Source: Cryptomeria japonica (Eukaryota; Streptophyta; Pinopsida; Cupressales; Cupressaceae). From it: 64,000 nucleotides of DNA. Below the pieces are notes generated by a model. The model had not been told where the DNA came from. It saw only the letters and a program-made list of their open reading frames with translations, and did not search any database. The position numbers and the translations under genes are program-made. The stretch's first letter is position 1; each line of letters begins with the position of its first letter. Below, piece after piece: positions 1-10,560 of this stretch. Location of the stretch: NCBI RefSeq assembly GCF_030272615.1, contig NC_081410.1:114914140-114978139 (forward strand), read 5' to 3'.

Positions 1-59
1 ACCGGAATTGTCTCACGCCGCGAAATCGTGAATTTCCGGTTGCCGTCGAAATGTTTACC

Positions 60-435
60 GAAAGGCTTTCTGCGACAGCTGCTACAACGCGTGGTTAGGG
101 TTTGTATTCCAGCTGTGGTGGAGATTGATGTGCTTGCCTGCATGCGGGTTGCGTATCCATCTGGAGGTGTATTGCTGGCGTTTCATTCAGTAGCAGCTTC
201 CCTTGTTAGCTCCTCTTCGCGAGATGTCAATGCCCAGTAGTGAATGTGTTCCCGGTGGGTGTATCGTAAGTGGTCGAGTGCCTCTAATATCTCTCTGTCT
301 ATCGAAGCACGTAAAGACCCAAATGTCATAATCACAGGGCGGGCAATATGGAACGAAAGATCCGGGGACATCTATAGCAGTGAATATCGATGGCGTTTAT
401 CAGAGAGCGAACGGTTTTTTTGCAAGTTACATTGA
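60..435 (+). other. unrecognised GC-richer, exon-like segment
   Basis: This stretch is clearly richer in G and C than the AT-rich DNA around it and has open frames on both strands. On the plus strand an open frame ends at a TAG near 238, and a second frame from 244 runs to 435. I do not recognise the protein family. Its 100-240 part resembles the segment at 684-812, so the two may be diverged copies of the same exon. No splice sites stand out here. It may be a gene relic rather than a live exon. Confidence 0.25.
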
Positions 436-539
436 TCCCACTCGGGCACGAATTCAAGTAGGCTGGGGTTTTAAAAGTTGAATAGCCATAGTGAGCGGAT
501 TAGCCAGTGGCGTAAGCAGAGGAGTCATATACATTTTAA

Positions 540-650
540 CCATTTAGATTATAGAATTTGCATGATGATGTTTTAGGTTTGGACTTTTAGTGTAATTGCT
601 TTTATTTTATCAGCTCAAGCTGTGATTTGATGCACATTCATTTCAAAACT
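540..650 (+). repeat. dispersed short repeat, copy 1
   Basis: About 100 bp (a pattern of an A/T-rich block, then GATGATGTTTTAGGTTTGGA, then a CAGCT.AAGCTGTGATTT block) recurs at about 4840-4925, 4930-5060 and 5065-5150. It lies beside gene fragments in both places. It may be shared intron sequence or a small transposon relic. Confidence 0.6.
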
Positions 651-683
651 GAAAACTCCTCTGAAAATTATATGGGGTGATTG

Positions 684-812
684 GGACAGTCCGCCAGCCT
701 GGTGAAATGTTTGCCGCTATGGTGGATATGGCTGTGGATGCCCGCGTGCTCCCTACGTCCCACGCGTTCACAACATCACTTGCAACCTCCCTGGCAGTTA
801 GCTCCCTCCGCG
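684..812 (+). pseudogene. unrecognised exon-like segment with a canonical splice donor
   Basis: A GC-richer open frame on the plus strand reads through about 43 codons (including GEMFAAMVDMAVDARV) and meets a good plant donor, GTAAGT, at 813. The composition contrast and the donor suggest an exon. The minus strand is also open across it, so the strand is not certain. The segment is weakly similar to 100-240. The family is not recognised; a hot-dog fold thioesterase is a guess that I cannot support. No flanking exon could be joined to it. Confidence 0.25.
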
Positions 813-1658
813 GTAAGTGAAGAATTTGAATAAAATATCCTCCAAATATGAAGCTTTCTCTATATTTTATATAGCTAAAGAGGTCCAAATTTTGAGGCAT
901 TTTCCTCCCATTGCGCAATATGGATGATGGAAGCTACTAGAAGCATGTTCAAAACAATCCCATCTTTCACACAATGTCCATGCCCTGGTGTTCATCGTGC
1001 CATGTTTTTTTCACGGATACTGCCATGTTTTTCCTGTGTTTTGATGGATGTCCAGATCCTATTTTCAAAGCTTCCGGTTTGATATAATATGCAGGAAAAT
1101 TTTGTGAAGCCCTACCACTCCAATTTTTTAAATGAGACTTTCGCTGCTGCTTCAATTTACTGACAATAAATGAAAAGTAGAAATGTAGATCTGTTTTCTA
1201 GCAAGATTTCGTGCTAACGGCGAGCTGTTTCAGATGCGCATCTGTAATTGTTCTTTGATCATTCATAAATGAGAAGTAAAGAGAAAGTTTCAATAGATTA
1301 GTCAACAATCCCAGCTAAGATTATTCACAATTAGAAGAATGTGGTGCTTTAAACATAGCTGGATTATGTTGTGATTATTTGCAAGTTGTCTGGAAGCGGT
1401 GGAAAGTTGTCTCACGCAGGATTTTTTGGGTTTATCGGTGCGTATTTAATTTTTACGGTATCGCTTGGGAAATCATATCTCCCCAAATTGAATACTCTAA
1501 AAAAATTTAAATTTGTTTTTATTTTGTTTAATATGTGCAACATTTATTACAAGATCTGAAATGATGACAACTTATTACCGTAGGTAGCAATATTTGTTTC
1601 TACGTGGCTTTGATGGATGCTTCCAACCAGTATTCCTTCCACCCTTCATCGACCGTTC

Positions 1659-1914
1659 TCACCGTCTAAGCCAAAAGCTTTTGCTTGCAAACATTAAATC
1701 ATGGGTTTTCGAAACCTCCTTCACCATGGCAGAAGAACAAAACCACAAAAGCAGCAACATAACCCAATTTCAGCATAATAATGGGGCCATAATTCTTACC
1801 AAGTTGATGAAGATCATGATGGGAAAGCTTTCTCAGCTGGTTTAAATTTTCTATAATAGGTAATGCAAATGGTCCTGCGAGAAATCTCAATCCCAATGTA
1901 TTCTTCGTTTGCAC
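1659..1914 (-). pseudogene. cytochrome P450 N-terminal fragment (CYP71-clan type), frameshifted
   Basis: The minus strand from 1914 carries the proline-rich hinge and first helices typical of plant microsomal P450s: a GPFALPII block, then HHDLHQLGKNYGPIIMLKLG and VAAFVV. In the family this region links the membrane anchor to the catalytic domain and is followed by an AMVKEV..THDLMFASRP block. Here that block (SAMVKEVSKTHDLMFASKS) is present but in another frame after about 1735, so there is a frameshift; the new frame stops at 1659-1661. No N-terminal anchor, I-helix, ExxR or heme-binding Cys region is visible nearby. About 85 of roughly 500 residues remain. It is a dead fragment, and the family call is firm. 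Confidence 0.85.
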
Positions 1915-2810
1915 TTAGAATCTGCACAAAATTTGTGTAGAAATAAGTAGTTGTTGGAAGTAACGAGTACTCTGAGAGGGGGAGGGGGGGGTGAATCAGA
2001 GTACACTAAATCTTTAAATTCAAAAGAACAATACTAAGATGGCCACAAAAAACTGAAAACTAAGAGTCCATTTGAAAAGCTTGCATCAATATGTGACTGT
2101 GAAAAGAACTTAAGAGAACATGAAATTAGTGTATTAGAGAACTAAACATAACTGAGAAACCAACACAATGACACAGTTTTTGTGCTGAGTGAAAACCCTC
2201 GAAATCCAACTAGATTTCATCATAGGGAAAAAACACTCCAATCCTTTTATTAATCTTAACCACCAACCAATACATCCAATTTAGCAGCCCTGCTGCAAGG
2301 AGCTTCAACCCCTATCCTTTTCAATAGTTTCTGAGTGGATTCATGATGACATATTTTCAATCTGTTCTGCAATTGTTGTATCATGAACCTTTATTACAAA
2401 ACAAAAATATGATATCCAGTAAGTCCGCCAACAACAGAGATCTCAAAATAAATAATACAACTTTTCTTTTCTTTCCACCCAAGAATACCCTCTGGCTTCT
2501 CCTACATTTACATATATATATCCCTATCTTTTGAAAGTGACACATACATGTAAATGTACCCGAAGCATTAACAGAACCAGACAGTTAACCACTGCCCAAA
2601 AAAAAAACTGATTTTGATTTAATTTATCAGACCACAACCCATGTAGGGTTTTTAATTAAAAAACAACTTCTCAATAACTCTTATCCAACTGGAGGGAGAA
2701 TAATAAGATCTTCTAAAGTAACCCTCGTATAGGGTAACCAACTGAAACAGTCGTTAAAACTGGTTTGATAAATCTCTAAAAAATTTCCGAAACACCCTGT
2801 AAAAACACTT
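1915..2810. other. intergenic sequence, no gene recognised
   Basis: AT-rich DNA. A G-rich run at about 1977-1995 followed by GGTGAATCAGAGTACAC resembles motifs seen in plant LTR retrotransposon remnants, but I can define no LTR ends, primer-binding site or coding domain. Confidence 0.3.
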
Positions 2811-2963
2811 GATATAATCATAGTAACAAACCCATAAAGGGTTAACAAGAATCTGCAACATGATATAATCATAGTAACAAACCCATAAAGGGTTAACAAG
2901 AATCTGCAACATGATATAATCATAGTAACAAACCCATAAAGGGTTAACAAGAATCTGCAACAT
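2811..2963. repeat. 3 x 51 bp tandem repeat
   Basis: Three consecutive copies of a 51 bp unit (starts 2811, 2862, 2913) are essentially identical. The unit length is a multiple of three, so minus-strand frames repeat a 17-residue peptide. This is almost certainly a by-product of the array and not a gene. Confidence 0.95.
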
Positions 2964-4260
2964 GATTTCAATAACTACCTTTGAAACTGTAACAAACCCT
3001 TAACCTTTTGTCAAATCGTTTAAAACAAAAAAAACAGTTACTAAACTTTTACAATGTCGGAAGATGAGGGGAGAACAAATAGTTATCTGCAACTAAACCC
3101 CCCCAAAAAAACTTGCCTCATATTTCCTTTCGACACTCATCATTTCTCTTCAAAATAAATTTACTGTGCATACCTGTGATTAAAATGGACGGTAAGATTA
3201 CCAGCAGTGAGCATGAGCAGAGATCTAACCGAAACAGTATGTATTGTTGACAAGAAGCCCATCAATGTCCAGAGCAAAGACGGGAGCAAGAAATAGAAGA
3301 AACCCATTATCATCAGAGCATTCTCCCAGTTCCAAATCACCGAGCAAGTTCAGCTGAGAGTGGTAAAACAACACGGGCTTCAACAAAATAAACTGGTGCT
3401 TTCTTTGAAGTCCGAAATATCCCAAAACATAATAGATTACTTTTTGACATCCAGAATGAACTCATAATGCCAGCCACGTGAGTAAACTGACTCAAGTCAA
3501 ACTCAACCACAACAATACATACGTGAGTTAAAAAGAATGTAGTGATTAACATGACGTGGCAAATAAAACCCACATGCCTATCACCGAAGATGCCTTGTCA
3601 TCAAGGACAAATGGAAAAGTCAACAGTAGTATGATGTAGAAAGTGTGAAGTAGAATCTACAGAGAATTTGCAAAAAGGTCAGCATCTATACGTCACATGC
3701 CGGGTTGGGTGGGCCGAGCCAGCAGTTCCTGTCTGGGAGAGAATCGACGGAATAGCTAGCAGCATAAGAACAGATCCGACTGAAGTGTATGGGAAAAACT
3801 GATGTGCTGCCCTGTTCTGAACCGGGTAATTCCCAATATGACATGGGCCATGAATGTATTTGGAAAGAAGCATTTTTCCTTTGATGGGTGTATTTAATTC
3901 TGTCATTTGGGTGATGTTTTTAGCCGAATTTTGTCATTTCTGGTATTAGACTTAGCAGAAATCATGTATAAGAAATATTAAGCCAGGAACTTTTAATGAA
4001 GCATACGTTTTTAGAAATTTTGAAATCTTGGATTTTCCATTTCTTAAGTTAGATCATAATCTAAAAGGAAATTTTCAATGTTCTAAAATCCATTTCACGT
4101 TTTTTATACAAAACGTTGGCTTATTGGTGAAGAAAATGTTCTTTGAAAATCAAGCAAATTTTTATTTTCAAACGGTGAATTTGGAGAAAATTAAATTTAT
4201 AATTATATTGGCCTTTAAAATTAAAAATTATCCATGTCATATAAGCTTAACATTCTATTT
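2964..4260. other. no gene recognised
   Basis: Mixed AT-rich and slightly GC-richer sequence (3180-3900). Short minus-strand frames exist, one with a DIDG tetrapeptide, but none shows a convincing domain, splice context or codon pattern. Confidence 0.4.
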
Positions 4261-4263
4261 CAG

Positions 4264-4405
4264 GTGCACCTGTATGAAGAGAAAATGACAGGTGAGCAGT
4301 TTGATCCAATCTGCAGAATTTGTTTGGAATCAATTCCAATTTCTGTGCTGGGTGAAGCTGGTTTATTGGCCGAGGAGCGTTTGATGTCACCTTGTACTTG
4401 CAGCG
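4264..4405 (+). pseudogene. RINGv (RING-CH/MARCH-type) zinc-finger exon, gene remnant
   Basis: An exon bounded by an acceptor (TTTCAG ending 4263) and a donor (GTGTTT from 4406) contains the first half of a RING-variant finger: a CRICLE block, a spacer with EERLMSPC, then C.C.G (PCTCSG). RINGv proteins are membrane-associated or soluble E3 ubiquitin ligases that recruit E2 enzymes through this C4HC3 fold. An ATG at 4285 lies in frame about 11 codons before the first Cys pair. The next exon, starting at 4569 after TATGCAG, restores GTQ exactly as expected but then appears to have lost the segment with the conserved His and Cys, and reads a TGA soon after. No downstream domain follows. This is a broken copy. 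Confidence 0.72.
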
Positions 4406-4568
4406 GTGTTTTTCTGATCATATGCGAGTTGTTTTTTTTTTAAAGTGCTGGACTTATTAGAATATTTGGGAATTGTAGTTTGTTGAGCGGTGCCCTAACT
4501 GTGTGAGTTTTTGTATTTACAAAGTGGGCCTATGGATTCTCATTGTAGCATTTTGGGTTTTTATGCAG

Positions 4569-4610
4569 GAACACAACTGTCTTGACGTCGACGAGACCTG
4601 GAGCCAGTCG
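4569..4610 (+). pseudogene. remnant of RINGv exon 2, internally deleted
   Basis: After a clean acceptor (TTATGCAG ending 4568) the codon split with the previous exon gives G-T-Q, the residues that follow PCxCxG in RINGv domains. The expected K/F-V-H-R-S stretch is absent, and a CLD-like triplet follows in another frame, so a short deletion removed the zinc-ligand His and shifted the frame. The in-frame reading ends at a TGA within six codons. This supports the pseudogene call for 4264-4405. Confidence 0.5.
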
Positions 4611-4839
4611 TAAAGCTGCTATTAAGGAGCTCTTAAATTAAATTGCTGACATTTTACAAAGATTGGGCCTATGAGAAATTGCTGGTAATATGTTTGATTT
4701 GACCTGTCGAGGATTGGAGCGTCAATTCCAACCCACACTTATTTTGCATGCTCCAGTTCAAAGCTCAGCTGTTGATGTTCTCTAGCAACAGATTAAAATA
4801 TCTTTGTTCACTCATATGTTATGCAAACAGATACATTTA

Positions 4840-5150
4840 GACTTTGTATGATAATGTCTTAGGTTTGGACTTTTTACTGTAATTGCTTTTCTTCTATCAG
4901 CTAAAGCTGTGATTTTTAGGGTTTTTCAAGTCAAATTTTAACCATACAGATTTTAGAATTTGTATGATGATGTTTTAGATTTCACTGTATATTACATGCA
5001 ACTAAGTTTTGGACTTTTACTGTAATTTCTTTCCTTCTATCAAGCTAAAGCTGTGATTTTTAGGCTATTGCAGGTCAAATTTTAACCATATAGATTTTAG
5101 AATTTGTATGATGATGTTTTAGATTTCACTGTATATTACAATGTTACATG
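4840..5150 (+). repeat. dispersed short repeat, copies 2-4 in tandem
   Basis: Three partial copies of the repeat also seen at 540-650 lie head to tail, each with the GATGATGTTTTAG core. They end immediately before the GDSL exon and so form part of its upstream intron or flank. Confidence 0.65.
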
Positions 5151-5153
5151 CAG

Positions 5154-5652
5154 CTAAGTTGCTAGGGTTACCTTTGATTCCAACCTATGCCGCTGCATCT
5201 ACAAAATGTGTGGCAGTGATGAATGGAGTAAATTATGCTTCAGGGGCAGCAGGCATCTTGGATGAAACTGGAAGAAATCTTGTAAGTTCATTTTTCCAAT
5301 CATAGCCATTAAGCCAAGGGTTTTGTTTAGTTTCTTCTTCTCTGACATGGATTTGATGCACAACTTGGACGAGTAACACTCAATGAGCAGATTGCCAATT
5401 TTGGGAACACTCAATGAGAAGATTGCCAATTTTGGGAACACGGTGAATGACATAACCTCACACTTGGGAAGTGCAGAAGAGGTGGCAGAGTATCTGTCAA
5501 AATCCATCTTTGCAATCACATTCGGTAGCAATGATTATATAAATAACTATCTTGTTCCTGGCTTCTATTCAAGCAGCAGAACATATACTTCGGAGGCCTA
5601 CAGTGACCTCCTCATATCTCATTTTTCACAACAACTAGTGGTGGGGTTGTGA
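5154..5652 (+). pseudogene. GDSL-type esterase/lipase fragment, frameshifted by a 31 bp duplication
   Basis: Plant GDSL lipases are secreted SGNH hydrolases. The exon at 5154-5281 follows an ACATGCAG acceptor and encodes LGLPLIPTY and then a VNYASGAAGILDETGRNL block, highly typical of the family, ending at a GTAAGT donor. After a roughly 85 bp intron-like gap the sequence resumes with GRVTLNEQIANFGN. It is then duplicated over 31 bp (5378-5408 and 5409-5439), which shifts the frame. The second copy continues through FAITFGSNDYINNY (conserved Gly and Asn-Asp of block III) to a stop at 5650. No AG acceptor directly precedes the second exon, another sign of decay. The N-terminal GDS block and the C-terminal D-x-x-H block are absent. 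Confidence 0.85.
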
Positions 5653-5810
5653 ATTCATATTTGGTGGCTTCCATGAAAGAATAGTGATGTTTTCTTCAAC
5701 TATAGTTATCCTCATATCTCATTTTTCACAACAATTAGTGGTGGGGTTGTGAATTCATATTTGGTGGCTTCCATGAAAGAATAGTGATGTTTTCTTTAAC
5801 TGTAGTTATT
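5611..5810. repeat. 2 x 100 bp tandem duplication at the end of the GDSL relic
   Basis: Bases 5611-5710 and 5711-5810 are near-identical (a few C/T differences). The first copy contains the last codons of the GDSL frame, so the duplication involved gene-derived sequence. Confidence 0.93.
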
Positions 5811-5965
5811 AGAAACTATATTGGATCCTTCTGTACGTAGACGCCTGTAGTTTAGACGATGCTTACTGAAATAGTAATCTCTTAAAATAGTAATCTCTTA
5901 TATGATTAAGAGATGGGAGATGGGTGTTAATAGATGGATAGATCGATTGGGAGGTTGTAAATATG

Positions 5966-6225
5966 TAATGGGGATAATATTCTTGATTTTATGGAAATAT
6001 GTAATGGGGATAATATTCTTGACTTGGTATGGGCTGCCCTTGGTCACATCTCATAATATTCTGGTACTTATAGACTTGGTATGGGCTACCCTTGGTCACA
6101 TCTCATAATATTCTGGTCTCTATATGTAATGGAATAGGGGCTGCCCTTGGTCACATCTCATAATGTTCTGGTCTCTATAAGTAATGGAATAGGGGCTGCC
6201 CTGGAAATCACCTATGTCACACTCT
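5966..6225. repeat. compound minisatellite
   Basis: A roughly 36 bp unit (ATGTAATGGGGATAATATTC) occurs twice. It is followed by three to four copies of a 55-65 bp unit containing GGGCTGCCCTTGGTCACATC, with small changes between copies. No coding meaning is evident. Confidence 0.85.
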
Positions 6226-6386
6226 ATTTGGTGTATGCTCCTCCAAAATACAGGGTAAGATCAACTAAAGAGGTGTGCCTACCTGATCTACAGGAAGTCT
6301 AAGCCAACCAGATAGACTGACAACTCCAAAGCTGATCCATAAACTTGATCTGCATGGAAAGTACATATGTATAAACTGTATTTTGG

Positions 6387-7100
6387 AAAAAGTTATTATT
6401 TGGTTGGCACTCTGCCCTAATAAGTTCTCATTCATAAGGGAGAGTAGAAATATATGATTTTGTAGTTTTTTTTTAAATGTCAAAAAAATATTCTATCATG
6501 GGAATAAGGATTGGAATGTATTGAGATGAGTATGTTAACAAAAAATTAATCTAAATTAATAATAGTTGGGCTTATTTATTTTGGATAGTCACTGAAAAGT
6601 GACTTAAAAGGTCCACTAAGAAGTAAATAGTAATATTGGAGGGTTAAATTAATAAGAGGAAAAAAAGTTATTATTTGGTTGGCACTCTGCCCTAATAAGT
6701 TCTCATTCATAAGGGAGTTCTCATTCATAAGGGAGAGTAGAAATATATGATTTTGTAGTATTTTTTTAAATGCCAAAAAAAAGTTCTCATTCATAAGGGA
6801 GAGTAGAAATATATGATTTTGTAGTATTTTTTTAAATGCCAAAAAAATATTCTATCATGGGAATAAGGATTGGAATGTAACGAGATGAGTATGTTAACAA
6901 AAAATTAATCTAAATTAATAACAGTTGGCCTTATTTATTTTGAATAGTCACTGAAAAGAAACTTAAAAGGTCCACTAAGAAGTAAATAGTAATATTGGAG
7001 GGTTAAATTAATAAGAGGAATTTATTGTTGAATACAAAGGGTAGGTCCACTAAAAAGTAAAGAGTACTATTGGAGGGTTAAATTAATGAGGGAAAAATAC
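6387..7100. repeat. tandem duplication of about 275-330 bp with internal re-duplication
   Basis: The segment starting AAAAAGTTATTATTTGG at about 6387 repeats from about 6662. The second copy carries extra short duplications of the AAGTTCTCATTCATAAGGGA block, and a third, partial copy of the end is seen at about 7040-7100. Open frames here simply follow the repeat. Confidence 0.88.
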
Positions 7101-7149
7101 TGTTGAATACAAAGGGTTATCGAAATGACCTTAAAAATGTTAAAGCCTT

Positions 7150-7488
7150 CTTACCGCATTGTCTTAATGATTAAACATGCCATGCAAGGTTTGAAACTCT
7201 ACTACCACCTTCTCTTCCTATACTTGGATTTAAAGCATTGTCCTAATGATTCTCTTTTTATACTTGGATTTAAAGCATTGTCCTAATGATTAAACATGCC
7301 ATGCAAGGTTTGAAACTCTACTACCACCTTCTCTTCCTATACTTGGATTTAAAACATTGTATGCAAGGTTTGAAACTCTACTACCACCTTCTCTTCCTCT
7401 ACTCGGATTTAAAACATTGTCATTCAAGGTTTGAAACTCTACTACCACCTTCTCTTCCTATACTTGGATTTAAAACATTGTCATTTAA
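7150..7488. repeat. tandem array of a roughly 60-100 bp unit, four copies
   Basis: Four copies share a core beginning AAGGTTTGAAACTCTACTAC and ending with GGATTTAAAACATTGT. Spacers vary. The plus-strand open frame across it is produced by the repeat. Confidence 0.9.
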
Positions 7489-7895
7489 GTGACAACATGT
7501 GCAAGTCATCATTAATAGAATAAATTCCTGACAACATGCAAGTCATCATTAATAGAGAAATTCCTATGTTATAAGCTTCTTGTTAAAAATTAAAAAATGT
7601 TTTGGCAATTCAGACATGGTGTTCTTCGGCTTCATATGATAAATTGCTATAATTGCTACAACATGTGCAAGTCATCATTAATAGAATAAATTCCTGCATG
7701 TTTCCTAACAACATGCAAGTCATCATTAATAGAATAAATTCCTGCATGTTATAAACTTAGGAAACATGCAATCATCATTAATAGATAAATTCTTATGTTA
7801 TAAACTTCTTGTTAAAAATTACAAAATGTTTTGACAATTCAGGCATGGTGTTCTTAGGCTTCATATGATAAATTGCTATAATTGCTATTGGCAGT
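7489..7895. repeat. tandem duplication of about 175-220 bp
   Basis: A block with CAAGTCATCATTAATAGAAT, then a CTTCTTGTTAAAAATTA stretch, then TTCATATGATAAATTGCTAT occurs twice (about 7489-7650 and 7655-7895). The leading motif is re-duplicated inside the second copy. Confidence 0.85.
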
Positions 7896-8049
7896 ACAAA
7901 TTGGACCTTCCTCAGATCCAACCGCTAGTTAATAGTTTCGCAATGGACAATCAAATTGAAACATATGCCTGTAGAAAACTGTAAAGCTGCTAAATGAAAT
8001 TGATATCCGAATAGAGGGTGGTGAAAAAAGAGTTTACCCAACCCTTACC

Positions 8050-10560
8050 AAAAGGTTTTTTTCAACTTCTTAACAAATCATCGTCAAGCATGCAAGATTT
8101 CAGTCTTCGTTCCTCTGACATTCTCTTTAAAAAAATATTGAAGCATACAATTGCTTCAACAATCAATAATTGAATTTCAGTTATTATCATTGTAACATTC
8201 AGAAACCCTAATAGGTTTTGGTCGTTCGAGACTCCAATCAAGATTTCTTTTTCTGAAATATTTAGATGGATTTGTAATCTGAATTAGAAATTTGTTAACT
8301 TTTTAAATTAATTATAGAAAAAGAGAGTCAAGTGGATCACAGAGATATTACAGAGATAGGACATTTAACTTGGTATTGCTGTGTATTCCTCTTATACACA
8401 GTAGAGATACTACAAATTATTTATGCATATAGAAGAGAGTACAATTACAAAAAGACATCATCTTCATTACTCGCAATGTGTGCAACATCTGAGTTTAATT
8501 GTTACTGCTTTCACTGTATATGTTGTTGCAGACTCTTAACATTCAGTGGTGGGTGAGACAACATAAATCTCTTCATTAAACCTAGCTGCTTCTATCCATC
8601 TACATTATCTTTATTTACATGACCTCATACTCCATTGATTGGTTTTTTTGGCTTTGTTGTTGGTGCTGCTTTTTTATTATAAGCCTCTAAACACTAGCAA
8701 TACCATTACTCCTTCAAATTTTTGAATAGCTCCATAGTCACCTGCATAGAAATAATAAAAAAATGTGAGTCTTTTATTTGACTTATCCTTATTTTCATTG
8801 CATTTTTCACTATTTCTAGCCTTTCATAAATACCAAAAGATTCCAATAGAAAGAGAGCCAAAAGAAAATGTTTTTCTTTTTTAAGCAATTTATCCACATA
8901 TCCATTAACAACCATATTCAAAACAAGCTTTATAATTTATTTTGTAAGGTAATGCTGCAGGGTTAACAATCAATTGAAAAAAAATTGCCTTTGTTTTTCA
9001 TTCAGATCGACATTCCATTTACTATTAAGACAATCAGAGATATTAATATTTCTATTTAACATTTATAATGCGAAGCGCCTATTTGTTAACCTCAATAATG
9101 TGAAGAGCTCATTTGATACGAGTATAGCAACACAGCTGTAAAAGAAGTTAAAACTGTTTAGAATGAAGTTTAAATCTGCCAAGGAGAAAAAGAGAAACCC
9201 TGGTTGTATTTTTACGAGTCCACACCAAAAAACCATTATGAATTATCAAAAGAAATTTGGAAGCAAGAGTAAGAGAGGAGACCATCAATTTAAAAAGAAG
9301 CAGAAATAAAAGAGTAGCCATGACACCTGCTAAAGAAGAAAAGAGTGTTGAAGAGGATGGGCTAGCTAGAGAATGAAAGTTTCAGTTTCCTCAAAATAAA
9401 ACATGGATAAAAAGAGCCTACTACAGAGCTAAGCTATTTGAAAAGAACGTGAATACTATAAGCACATACAAAGATGAGCTGTTTGTGGCAAACCAGAATG
9501 CATTTAAATGAAAAATCGAAACTAACCATAAGTTGTCGACATTCATACACACAAAAACCCATAAGCGAATTCTTTTTGAGAAGAAATGTTTTCCCCGAAC
9601 CACCCATATCAAGTTTGGATTCTTTCACCAATGCAATCTCCATGTGATTTTGTGGCACAAGACGAGATTTTTTCACCATTGTTGATGCCATGAACTCAAC
9701 TGCCAGACAGATGGAAAACTACAGAAAATTTGAAAACTTTATAGCAGTAGTGAAGTGACATATTGCTTTTCAATTTCAGCGATTGTAACGTAATTGATGA
9801 TCTCTTTCCTTTAATGAGATAAATGTGTACGCTGAAATATCTCTTTTTGATGATCTCACATGGCAAGTGATCTGTTTACCTACTCACACTAAATGCTATC
9901 ATCAATATCACTGCAAAATACAGTCAAATCTCGATTAGCGCATTTAAATTGCGTGAAGTGTAAGCGATGCCCCTTCATTTCCTGTACGAGTTTTCTTGTT
10001 TAAACTTTACATTTCTGAGTTGACAATTGACAAGAGTGAAACCCCATTGTAAAAGAGCCCGCATCCTTTTTGTGAGTAATACCTAGGCCTAACTGACAAT
10101 TGTCAAACCCCAAACTAAAAAAAAATACACACACAATCCAGAAAAATTCAAAACAATACAGTATGTGGATTCTGAAAATCTCATAACATTAAGCACAAAA
10201 CTAAAAAATGGTTCAAATAATTTTATTTGATTGGATTTTTTTTTAGTTTTTTAATTGAAAAATGCAGATTAGGTAAAAAGAAAGAATAGCAATTTTAAAA
10301 AATTATAAAAACAAGAAAATTTGGTAAATCACAAAATATTCATCATTATCAATGATATACAAAATCAAAACATTTGTTATACTTGTATCTTTGTTTATTG
10401 TATTATAAAAATGTTACTTTCATTTCATTTAAATGATTTTCTATAATGAGTCCATACATCATGTGGTGAATCAACAACAACAACACCACTACTTAACCAT
10501 CACATTATGTGATGAACCTCTAGTGACACTATATCTTATGAATATATAAACTAGCGCTTG
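8050..10560 (-). repeat. segmental repeat unit A (P-loop exon unit)
   Basis: About 2.5 kb shared with 17195-19190 (B), 23015-25870 (C), 28100-30709 (E) and 57000-58450 (D). A and C are the closest pair and match nearly end to end; both diverge just after TATCTTATGA.TATATAAA. Shared landmarks are AACATTCAGAAACCCTAATA, a GTGAGACAACA block, and on the minus strand a short Met-start exon with a Walker A motif plus its upstream flank. No terminal inverted repeats or target duplications were seen at the ends, so duplication of a gene region is likelier than a transposon. Confidence 0.8.
9573..9691 (-). pseudogene. short P-loop (NB-ARC-like Walker A) exon, copy A
   Basis: On the minus strand an ATG at 9691 opens a frame starting MASTMVKKSRLVPQ. 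About 25 codons later it reads D-M-G-G-S-G-K-T-F-L-L-K-K (9587-9607 for MGGSGKT). GMGGxGKT is the usual Walker A form in plant NB-ARC (NLR) proteins, where it binds the nucleotide phosphates. Here the first Gly is Asp. The frame stays open to 9434, but the true exon end is unknown and no kinase-2, RNBS or GLPL motif follows. At about 25 residues the leader is far shorter than a normal NLR N-terminus. The NB-ARC assignment rests on the P-loop alone; another P-loop NTPase is possible. Confidence 0.5.

Noticed and set aside
2811-2963. CRISPR-like array
   Set aside because: The repeats are directly adjacent 51 bp units with no spacers, and the sequence is plant nuclear DNA.
3225-3425. Minus-strand frame with VFALDIDGLLV, like the DxDG motif of HAD hydrolases
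   Set aside because: The tetrapeptide alone is too little; surrounding residues do not fit the family and no further motif or splice structure supports it.
9434-9691. A working NLR resistance gene at the P-loop exon
   Set aside because: Only the Walker A loop is seen; kinase-2, RNBS, GLPL, MHD and LRR parts are missing in every copy.
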